In this document: one piece after another, positions 36,201-48,200 of the stretch | Layout of the letters: every line of letters starts with the position of its first letter | Position numbering within the stretch: the first letter of the stretch is position 1 | Assembly: GCA_028583605.1 (NCBI GenBank) | Contig: CM053327.1 | Coordinates: 23,361,629-23,425,628, forward strand | Length of the DNA stretch: 64,000 nucleotides | Direction: 5' to 3' | Source: Dastarcus helophoroides | Taxonomy: Eukaryota > Arthropoda > Insecta > Coleoptera > Bothrideridae | Made by a program: the position numbers and the translations under genes | Notes under the pieces: generated by a model | What the model was told of the DNA's origin: nothing | The model's database searches: none | Seen by the model: only the letters and a program-made list of their open reading frames with translations

Positions 36201-39200
36201 ATTTTGCAACAAGGGATGCTGTTGCACCGATGCATTATTGTGCAATAATCGGATCCGTTCGTTTGCTTAGAGCAGTGTTTCCCAACTGGAGTGATGCCAA
36301 AATATGAGATCATAAGAATTTACAAATGTATAATAATAATAACGGTCATTTGGGAAACATTGGCTTAGAGCATATATCATCTACCATTCACAGTGATGAC
36401 ATGTTATTTAAAATAACTTCATAGTCTCAAAATGTGTCTCTTCCGTCGCTTTTTGCGACGATTTAATATTTCCTATATATTTTCATCTATAAAAAATTAA
36501 AAAATTTAATGGAAGGTATAGGTTTGCAATGTACACAACAACAATTTGCAAGTCAGAACTTTAATAAAAGTTCAGCAAGTGTTTTTTCATTTATAATAGA
36601 TGCCCATTTTTATAAAGAGGTATTATATAGTCAACATTTATCACTCTTAACAGCATAGTAATTTCAAAGCAATAGATGCATATTAATTATTAAAAAGCAG
36701 TTAAAATATTTCATTTAGTATAACTAAGATTATGTCGTAGCTTATTAATTGAACATTATAATCTTGAACATAGGGATTCCTTTCCCAAGAATTGGAAACG
36801 TTTTATCAATGAACATTTTTTAATTTACCAAAATGTGTATGTAGGTACATAGGTGTTCCATTAGACAACTAAAATTGGTTAGCGCTCAGGCTAAATGAAA
36901 CATCCTGTATAGTTGAGGATATTTCACAGGGATATACAATAAAAATAGAAGTAACTTTTGTGAAGCAATATTTTTTCTAGGTTGACCCATAACGAAATTA
37001 TGAAAAGTTTCTACTTAAGAGGGAAACATTGTATATTGGGTAGTAAATCACTAACCTACATCTTACATGATGTTCGAAATAAACTCGTTAAACTTGAAAT
37101 AAGTCTGTTTTTTTTTTTGAAAATACTAATGAAGCCTTCTTTTTCATGCTGCAGTCTTGGATCAAAAAGGTTAGTACTACTATACTGTGTTTTTTGCCGC
37201 AATCAGTACTGAAAAGAAATAAATTACGATCAATTAAAATCAAAGCAATTTGTATTTCATTTTAATATGTATTTTAAAGAAGTTAAAATAGAAATATTAT
37301 ACATCAAGGGCGCCCCAGAAAATTTCTACTGTGATTTCCCAAAGTGGGATAGTGCAAAATTGTAATTTTGCCACTTGAAGTCCAATTTTAAGAATTGGAC
37401 AAAAATATGACATTGACAATCGAAATTTTAGCAATAAAATAGAAGTTGAAAGTGTAATCTTGGAATGAATAACGGAAAAAATATCCAAATTGCGAGAAAA
37501 CTCAGAATTTTAAGTTTTTAAAACAATTTCTACCTTTAGGTGTATTATCAAATATAGGGGAAAAGATTACAATGAATTTTATTGAAGACCTTTACAAGAT
37601 TTATAAATTAGTGTCAGCGTGTAGTTATATCTTGTCAAAGATCTTACATCATTTACTTTCAATAACCTGTATTGCTATGTCTATGTATAATAAGAAGAAA
37701 ATTTAAAACACTCTGCAAAAAAAAGAGCACTTTTTCCGCGCTAATGCTAATAGTAGGGTATATGTATAAAATTTTTAAAACAACACAAAAATTTAAATAT
37801 CTCAAAACCTACCAACTTTGGTATACGTAATTTTATACAAGGTGATTCCAAAAGTCAGTACCATAAATTCAGGATCGTACTTTTAGAGCCCAAAATAAGA
37901 CAAAAAGTCTATATAAACATGTGTCGTAAAATGCTTCGTTTCCGAGTTACAGGAAGTGGAAGATTAGTTCCTGATTATAGTTTTTAATTAATAGTTGCAA
38001 AACGTGTACAGATATTTAAATGAAATTAGCACAACCTTATATACCATTTCGAAAAATCCAGGAATTAATTAACAGAACCTTAACCAGTGGCGGGTATATC
38101 GAGGGGGCATTGCTTAAAACGTGCCTTATTTATTTTGTGTACACTTTTGTCTTTGTTTCGTAACAAAAACAAACGAAAAAAGGTGCTCTTACTGAAATTC
38201 GATATTGTCAGCCGTTTTCGAGTAAAATGTATTTTTATATCTCGATGTATTAAAAACACTCCCCCAAAAATCTCCGATGTAACACAAAGTTGGCTTTAAA
38301 ATAAAAGAAAACCTAGATATGTTTATTAGCTAAAATGTATTTTACCAAAAAAATATTTTTAACTAACAATTAAGTAAAAAAATGTTTCTTAAATATTTAA
38401 TAAATAACAAATTAAAAAACATTAACTTTTATTTACAAAAATTGCTCAAAGTGGCCACCGGTGACAAGAAAGCATGGAAATGTCAATAATATTTATTTTC
38501 TTTTATTTCAATCCCAACTATGTGTTACATTCCATATTTTTGGGCAAGCGTTTTTAATGCATCGAAATATAAAAATGCATTTTACTCGAAAACCGCTGAC
38601 AATATAGAATTTCTGTGAAAGTACCTTTCTTATCTAAAAATGTTTTTAGTTTATATTTTTGTTAAAAAATTGCCACAAAAGTCCACACAAAATAAATAAG
38701 GCACATTTTAAGCACCGCCCCCCTCGTTATACCCGCCACTGGTTAAGTTGTGTTAATTAATTCTTAAATTTTTGGAAAGGACATGAAAGAGTATGAAGTT
38801 GTGCCAAATTTCGTTTAATTATCTGTACACGTTTCGCAACTAATAATAAGAAAATATAATCAGGAAGTAACTTTCCACACCCTGTACCTCGGAAACGAAG
38901 TGTTTTACGACATATGTTTATATAGACTTTTCATCTTATTTTGGGCTCTAAAATACGATCCTGAATTTATGGTACTACTTTTAGAATCACCTTGTATAAC
39001 ATTTTCAATCGATTGCAAATGATCTCTTAACATATCCTCAAAAGAATATGTGGACTTACCAGTCATGCTGTAACGATAAAATGCAATTGGGGTATTCCAA
39101 AAAATAAAAATGTTGAACATGTAAAATAATGAAGCATCAAACGATTTAATCGATTTGTCAAAATGGTTGTAAAGTCAATTATACCATTCTAAGGATGATT

Positions 39201-42200
39201 TAATTCTTTCTCGACAAAGAAGTCAGTTGTGTTCTATGCAGCCCTTATCTATACAATTAATGGGGGTGGATGCATAATTAATTAACCCTTTATACTGCTT
39301 TATTTAACTCTAGTTTCATCAGAATACATCATTCTACTGCTAGTCTCGCTAGTTCATCCGAACAACTAGCATGTGTAAATACCCCCATATACTTAATATT
39401 TAAATCGATGTAAAACCAATCCCTCATTTAAAACACGTCCCTCATACCAGTTATCCCCCATTCATTAATAGTTTTTTTTTTCATTCATCAGTTTGTTATA
39501 ATCCTTTATTATACAACGGTCATCAAACTACTTGACATCAACTGGACATGGCCGTTGTGAGAATCAATTATGCGGGAAATGTCAGAGGGATCTAATAAAT
39601 AACGTAACCTTATATACTGATTTAGAAAAAAACATTTTTTGTGTTTATTATTGTTATTATATTATTTAATTATGAGGGTGCGGAATGCTACATTAGTTCT
39701 ACCAAATATTTATGCGTAGAGAAAACTTAAATCAAACAACCGAGCTTTGCCTTAACAGTTCCGCAATTAATTTTTGCTTTATCTCTGCAAAACAATTTTC
39801 CACAGGCGAACATCAATTATTATTGTATATGTATATTGTTGCACAAACTATGTTATATATTTCACTATTTTGAAACTTGCTTCCTCTGTGGAAGCAAAGC
39901 GAATTGTAATTGAAATCTAGATTCTTTTTGATAATATTTCAATTATATCCAATATTTCCAAAATCTATGGAAACCAACCATTGATCATCTTTGGCCCCCT
40001 TCCATGGTGAGCCAAACGTGGAACACTTTTAGTTCTTTGATAAGGTCCAATCCCGAAAGAAGTATATCTTGTACGATATCGTAGCATAAACAATCGATAA
40101 GATAGAATAATGCACCAGATGAAGACAAAATTATAGCGGAAAAAGAAAATATTATTGATCAACTAATTTTTCATTGAAATTTTGATCACCAAGTGATTTT
40201 TAAGATGGATTGATTATACCTGAATACGTAAGATTATAAAGACGATATCTATTCAGTTTCAAATGAACCTTCTGGTTAGTTTGAAAGGTCTTGAACATAA
40301 CTATTCGATATGGTACAGGCTGGGTCAGGCTGAAACAGACCTATATCGCTTTTGCGCAGAAGCTGGGGAGACTGCAAAACATGTGCTATGCAAGTGCGAT
40401 GCGCTTGCACGCAAAAGGTACGTCCAACTTGGATGGCCGTCCTTAGACCCCTTAGACGTGGAAAAATTTAATCCCAGGTCCATAATAAACTTCTACAGGA
40501 GTTTGAACCTGGAAACTACATAGATCGGGGTATGCACAAAAGATCTCCTTAGGTCGAGGTGCGGGGTGGACGAAGAGAAACACGAAACGACCCATATATA
40601 ATCTAATCTAATGGTACAGCTTAGAAAAATGTTCCATATGAAGGCTAAATTATAGTGGAAAAAGAAAATATTACTGATGAACTTTCATTTTACTTGAAAT
40701 TTTCAACACCAAATGCAACACCAAAAGCATCGGTCAATGTTAAGAATGATCGGTTTTTATTGAATGCAAAAAATACGACGAAGATATCCTATGTAGTTTC
40801 AGACGAAACGTCTGGTCAGTTCCTATCACTAAAATTTTAATATCCAAGAGCACTTGTAAGTAGAGGATTTGATCACGGGATCCCCACCATTATTCAGTCC
40901 CGAAATTTTAGGGATTAAATTTTTCTAATCCCGGGATTTTCGGGATTGGGATCATTTAAAAAAAATGTAAAATAGACTGCACATAGCGAAAGGCTCGGTG
41001 CCAGTGCTCCTAATAAAATTGCTTGTCTATCTTTTGAATATAAAATACAAAGATTAATTCCAAACAATTAACCCACCGAGGTTGCTACACATGCTTGAAA
41101 TAATACTTTTTTTTTTATTTTGAACTAAAAACTTTGGCGACGGACGTGTTGTCATTTCTCAGATCATATTTTCGTATTTCAAATTAGAATGTTCATATTA
41201 TACCTTAGTTTTCTTTATATTTAATGGAAATATGATTGGTTAATATTATTTTTAAATACTTTTTGCTTTTTGTTAGCTACTGTAGGGAGATACATGAAAA
41301 TCATCGGTTTATGTTATAAGTTAAAAAGGAATTTTCAAAGTTTATTTCCATAGTTAGTCACTTAAAGGTTTTTTCATTTTATGTAAGTTTTAAGAGATGT
41401 TGAAAAAGAATAATTTATCACATAAACAATAAATGATTTTAAAAGTCTCCTTAGTCTGATTAGTTAGAAGAGTGAGGAAAATGCATTGATTTTTGTCTAA
41501 ATTTTGATTGTTAATTAAAAAGCTGACTTCTATGAAATTTTTTTCCCTTTTATTCGTAACCTTCAATACTGAAATAATCCCGGAATTGACCAAATATAAT
41601 CTCAAAATCCCGGGATTAGAAATATGGACCGGGATATAAGTATTTAGGATGGACGGACTTAACTAAATACACAAAACCTTGACAACATAATATTGGTTTA
41701 TTCAATGGCGGATTATATGTTGACAGCGCTCTAGGCCGTCTAGGAAAATACTGATTGGTACTCCTCCAAATTCTTTTTGATGACTAAAGGTTGTGTGTAC
41801 TCAACCGGACCCCTTGTAGCCTCTTACCCCTAGGCAAGTGCCTGGTTTGCCTTCTGGATAATCCTCCATTGCTCGGTACTTCTACAAAAATATCGAAATT
41901 TATTTGGTTACCTAACAAGAGTACTACATTATGAAGTAATTTGATGTGTTATTTTTTACAGATAGATCGCGATTAACAAATTTTTTGAGAAACACATTTA
42001 AAATAGAGTTAAAAGATCAATTTTATCATAAAAAGTATATATTTCAAGCTGAAATAAAATTTGCAAATTTATCAGGGGAGAAATCAACAAAAAAATATTT
42101 ATTAGTTGTTAAAAAATGTAATACATTGACTGTATTCGTATTAACTTTAACTAAAAAATTTGTTGCTACCATTTATCAATTCATCATACTTACACTTCTT

Positions 42201-45200
42201 TCCATTTAAAGTATTTTTATTGCTTGGCATTCCATAAATGTTCTGCTTCTTAATATTCAGTGATAACACTTAGGAGGATTTAGTTCGCTTAAAATATACA
42301 TAGTAAGTAGTTTGGAAGATGGACACGAACTCTGAAGGCAATAAAACCATCTTAAAAATTGTAAAACTGTCATCTTAATTGCAACTGTATTTTATGCTTT
42401 TTCTACGGGAGTTCGTTGTCCTATAGAATCCAGGGAATAAACAAAATGCACTATAAGGCATAATCAGATTACAGGAAAATGTATTGAACATTTGCATTAT
42501 ATATCTGGTCTGACAGAGTAACGGTACTCTCCCAAATTTTTCTTTTTTGTGAAGGTGAAAACTTCAAAATTTCTAACTTATAAAAAGACAGTTTTTGGTA
42601 CGAAAATGATATTCCTATTCCTGTCAAAAGTGACCCCAACTTTTGTTTTTAAATGGAACATCCTTTAGGTATGTGATGACAGTTTTGAAATCTGCCCAAA
42701 TTTGATACAATGGACTTAAAATAAATAATTTTTGACAAGTATACTGATAATGTTCTTACTTGCATTTTATTTTTCAGTGTAGAATAGAATAGTCATGACT
42801 ATCCTACTAACCTACCATATTAAATTAAATTAGGAAGACTTAGGAAGCGTCAGCACCAGTACCAGTACCACCGTAACAATGTAGTGCTATTTGAAAAAAT
42901 AAAGTTATGCCATAAAAACAATTTTTTTTGTACTTAATCGCGCGGTAAAAGAATTTTGTTCACCGGATTTGATTTTTGTAGCATTAATGTGGCCCGTTAG
43001 AATTAATTAGGATGAGCATGGTTCTCTAGATTGAAAAATAAAATAATCAAAAAAATTGTTACAACTTCAAAAGTCACATATTTATATCCTTTATAATCAG
43101 AAGATTGTGTAGATTCGAAAAATTTGGTAATATGCGGGGATTGCAAGGTGTTTCATTTAAAAATCAAAATCTAAACTGACAGTAGGAGGAACGTCATTGT
43201 CAAAAGCTGACGTTTCATGAGTATATTACGTGTTGAAATACAAAACTTGTTCCCTGAAACCAAGAAAGATTAAAAAACACAACAATGGTTGCTCTAACGC
43301 GTTTCGAGAGCCAAGCTATCATCTTTAGAGAGATACTGCGTAGCAAGTTTTAAGATTTTATCTTTATAAATAAACAAAGGGCATGCACCATGAATCTGTT
43401 TCAACCGACATGTTACAGTTAATGTAATTAGTTGATAGCTATTAATAACTACTATTAATAATATTAAAATCGGCCAAATATGTTCTCGGTTATTTAGTTC
43501 ATATATTCTTCAAACAAAATTAGGATAGAAAATGGTTTTTTAATTTTTTTCTGTTTCAACTGTGATACCCCTTTTTACCCCTTAAAACGGAAATTGTTAC
43601 AATTGGCCAAATACTTTTAATATTATTATTATTATTTTAATATTTAGTATTTTCTTTATAGATTATCTGCACAAAATTTTAGGTCATAAAACGCGCTATT
43701 AACTCTGGTTAATTCTCCATACTAGTTTCAAAACTGTTAAAATAGGCCAAATACGTGCCCAATTATGTATTTCATAATTTACACAAAATTTTACGATATA
43801 AAATTTGATGATAAGGTTTTTCAGTTGATAATAATAGATATGAAAATTTTACAATGTTGTGGAATTTTAATAATTATTTTATTTGTTTTATTGTTAAATA
43901 GAATTAACGTGTGTAATGAATATTATAAAATACTAAAAACTGAATATACTTTGAAATAGCATGCTTATTGTTCTGAAACAATTATTCTTCATGAAATCAT
44001 GGAATGCATTCCGTGCTGCACGCCATAGTTTTTCAACGGTTTTCCAACGAATGTATTTCCTTTCAAACTCCCTCTAATAAATACCCTTAAACGCCATATC
44101 TAAATTGAAAAGAGGAAATTTTATTATTAGCGTGACATTAAACATTGTTTTGTTCTTTTCAGGAACTGCAGATAAAAAAACATTTAAGAAGATTGCTATG
44201 GAACGAACAATTAGGTGGTGTATGGCATGTTGGGTTACGGAAAGTCGAGTTTGATATGCAATATTTTTCAAGATCGGGCATTAGTTAACGATTGCTTTAA
44301 CAACAGATGGTTTTGGGTGAAGCCCGGAGAAAACCAACTCAAGGAAAATGTATTGCAACCCATGTGGAGGTAAGCTTTAGTACAATGGTTCCCAACACCC
44401 AGTTTGCGAGCCAAGTGTGACTCGCGGAAACATTGATATAGCTCGCGGTTACTATGAAGAAGCGAGGTATCACATTTTATTTAGCAAATTCACGTCTCTA
44501 GATTAATTTCGAGATTTAAAAAAAAAGACAATGGAAATTTCCATTTTAAAGTCAAATATTTGGGAAAAAAAGTAAAAATTTTAACTCTGAAGTGAAAAGT
44601 TTGGGACCAAAGTCAAAAATTCTTCTTTAGTCATTTCAATCCTGGTAATATTTTTTATTTTGTTCATTCATTTTTTCTATTTTTTTTATCGCTTTTGTGG
44701 CTCGCCCAAAATTTTTTAACTTGTGATGTGGTTCTAACAACTTTAATGTTGGGCGCCACTCCCTAGCACCTTTTTAATCTTTAACAACTGAAAGTGCAAA
44801 TTTTAGATTTTTAAAGTTGTCGTAATTTTTATTTAACAATTAACAGAAACGTTGCAAATATTATCTGAGACCATATATCCTTTCTCTTTGTTTTTTTTCT
44901 AATGATTTTGATTAGCATGACATTAACGTTTCCCCACTTGAACCGTGAGATACTGTTAAATATTTCTCTGCATCGCAAAGGAATTCTTCAGTAATTCGAG
45001 ATCAAGACTAGTGTACAACAACGTGGCATGCCAATCATATTCCAAACGGATCTTTTCGGAAGTGAATATGGAACAAAAACATTTTTTAGTTCCAGAAGTA
45101 GTCCTGACGAAATGCTAAAAATTAAGTAATTCCATGAGACGATCGGTGATTTCAGGATCACGGTGTCGAATGGTCCTCGAAAATTTGAATATGTGTTTAG

Positions 45201-48200
45201 AAGAATACTCAAATCGAAAGGGTGGTTATTGAAATGATATTTATTTTTAAAAAACGATTTCCCTTTCATTGTTGTTTCAGAAAACAAATAACTAATTTTA
45301 TCGTATCATTGAAAATTAAGTGTCCTTAAAATTAAATCTTTATTAATAATTATTAACCTCACAATATTTAGCAGCTTCATAATGACTTAGTAGAACATAA
45401 TACATTAGTAACCTATCAAAATTCCTTAAAAACAAAGTTCATAAAGCTTTGAATGCAACTTGGTTATTAGCGATTTAAACAATCTCGGATGTGGCCAGAC
45501 GACTCGGCTAACGCCTCGTCGCCTGGCAACGTCGCATGATAATCTCGTTACATTAATAGCTATAATACTTATTTTATTTTGTTTTCAATAATTATTTAAA
45601 TGTAAGTAGAATGGCTCACTCTACATTTGAACTTTAACGCATATTTGTTTAAAACGTACTGAAGATTTACAATAAATTATTCAAATCGCATTTTTTCCTT
45701 ACAGACATACATTCCTTCACATTTGAGTAGACATTTAAGTGGCTACTCAACCCTTTTCACATTTATATTTATTTTATTATTTATATGACATCTTTATATT
45801 TATAATCTTATTAATCACAAGTTTATTTTTAATAAACTCTTAACAAAATAAATTATACAATTTTTAAGCTTTACAAATATTTTATTTATATCTAGTTTAT
45901 TAACAATGAATATATTAGATATCTTCAAAAAAAAAAATTCCAATGTAAATAAATATAATTATATCCTAAATTAAATAAATCCATATTATGCTCAACATGC
46001 AAGAATAGAAATTGTTGGGCAACTCCAAAAATTATATTTACTTCACGTAAAGTTAGTTTTGTAAATATTTCTCTCATTTGTATTTATTTTCTTTTTTTTC
46101 CGTACCCAAATTATAAAAACTAAACACTTGTGGAGTAACCTCTATATCTATGTATATCCATCTATGGTGGTTTTTCCTCAGAGAGTATTTTCTGTCGTAT
46201 AAAAGTTAGGTTTGAAACAATTGTAATAAATCCAAATACGGACGTGATCTGCGACAATTCTATTCTGAATTTGGAAGTTAGTTAATTCAACGTTTTTACT
46301 AATTCACTTTGCAAATTAGTTTTAAATTAACTTTCCGATGAGCTAGAAACTTAAAACTTTAAACATAGTTTAAAACCACATCAGAACGCAGGGCCGGCCC
46401 ATCTAGGCGATGCCAAATATAATTTGAGGACCCCATCTTTGGTCGCAAAAATTATTTGAGAAATATAACTTGAGAAACCTGTTTCTTCTTAGGGTAGCTG
46501 TGCAGGTCTTTTGCCTTTTTTTTTAGTTTAGAGCTCAAAAGGGAGGAAATTCAAATTTTTTGCTGATATCTCTATAATTGTGATTTTTTTCCAAGAAAAT
46601 TGTTATGAGAATAAGGAGAACTGTTCCTTATAAGCCTTTGTTCAAAAAAGATTTCAGCGACGTTTTGATTTAATTTATCAATTGGTTTGTAAAATATATA
46701 AAAGGTACGGTAAAGTTGCAATGATTTTTTTTTACGAACTCATTCCACAACATTGCGGAGGTAGAATACTAGACAAATTTCTTCTTAGATGCTATCCCAA
46801 GAATTTATTATTTTAAGACATTATTCACGCTTATTTTGTTGTTCTCTTAAATTATTATGAGGTCATAAAGCAAATGATATTTCAGTACATAACATTATAT
46901 TTTTTAGGCTATATTCTCGAGCAATCACACTTACGAAAAAGACTCCGCTATCCCACTGCCCAGAAGACATTGAAAGACTGAAAGACTGCCTAAAAGACGT
47001 CTTTTTAGACGACAATCTAAAAGATGCGGTTGTTATTTTAGATAACGTTAATCACTCATTAGTTACTGATGCCTTTAATATTGGCTGCAAGCTAATTATA
47101 ACTACTCAATTTAAGGATATTTTAAAGAATATATCTAGCGCTCATCATATGGAAGTAAGTAGTAGCATTTACGTTTCAGAATGGCACTAATAAAGGTATT
47201 ATTTTAGATTAATAAAGGTTTTACTAGGACTGAATCTTTAAGCGTATTTAAAAAGTGTTTAGAAACTGAGAGTATAAATTTTGAGTCTAAGGCTGAACAA
47301 ATTCACGATCTTTGTAAAGGTCATCCAATGATTGTATCTCTTATTGGTTCGATTTTAAAAACCAGCAAAGATCGTGCTACCAGATCACCTAAAATTTGGG
47401 ATTATTTAATAGAAAAGCTTAGTACAGGAAATTATGAGGAGTGAGTAGTAATTATAAAAATATGGTTAATTTATGTGTAACATTGTATTTTTAGATTAGG
47501 TGAATATGACATTATATTAAAGAATGCCAATGAAACTATTAAAATGTGGTTGGAAAATGAAAATTTAACTAGTCCAACACTGCGTTCGTTATTTAATGAT
47601 CTTGCTGTATTTGAAAAAGACGTAAATATAATCCCAGAAGTCCTTGAAATCCTTTGGAATATGGATGATATGAGAGTTAGAAGAGTGATGGTTGAGTTTG
47701 AAAGCAGATCTCTTATTGCTTCTTCGTACAACAAACAAAATGAACAATATGTTTATGGTATCCATGATCTTCATTTTAACTACCTCAAAAATGCAACTAA
47801 AAACTGCCAAAAGGAATTGCATGCCAAACTTATAAATGGTTATGATAAGCTAACTGACAAGGACTACTCAAAATTACCTCATGACAATTACACATTGCAG
47901 TACATAGGACACCATTTGTTGCATGCCCAGATGTTTGAACGGTTCGACATTTATTTTGATCTTCGTTTTATTGAACACAAAATCAAGTCTCTTGGTGTTA
48001 TGAATATATTGCAGGACATAAATATTTATCGGAGCTACATTACTAGAAACGTAAGTATTATTAAATATAATTTTATTATTTATTTAGTGATTGGTATTCT
48101 TGGTTGGAGTGAAATTACAGTTACTACTACTACTACACCATGTTTGGTGGGGTCTTCTTTGGGAAGAAAAATAAAAAATGTACACAGAAGAACACCATGC

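Larger units (their letters stand above)
24516..44162 (+). other. Dark: Intron 2 of the Apaf-1 gene, 19.6 kb, host to many mobile elements
   Basis: Starts GTAAGT after the CARD exon and ends TTCTTTTCAG before the P-loop exon; both flanking phases match. No other NB-ARC exon is visible inside, and the protein junction (YIERTDF to ELQIKKHL) needs none. It contains the Foldback-like element, family A and B elements, LINE and hAT fragments listed separately. 24516-25659, 25936-26821 and 27050-28451 show nothing else. Confidence 0.8.

Noticed and set aside
41946..42209. Candidate extra Apaf-1 exon (acceptor TTTTTTACAG, RSRLTNFLRNTFKIEL)
   Set aside because: No P-loop follows, the peptide is Lys/Ile/Phe-biased as expected from AT-rich DNA, and exon 2 joins exon 3 in phase without it.
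45485..45540. GC-rich patch as a tRNA or structured RNA
   Set aside because: No cloverleaf, no A and B box pair; only weak self-complementarity.
47471..47822. Minus-strand open frames opposite exon 6
   Set aside because: Mirror frames of a confirmed coding exon, with no domain of their own.
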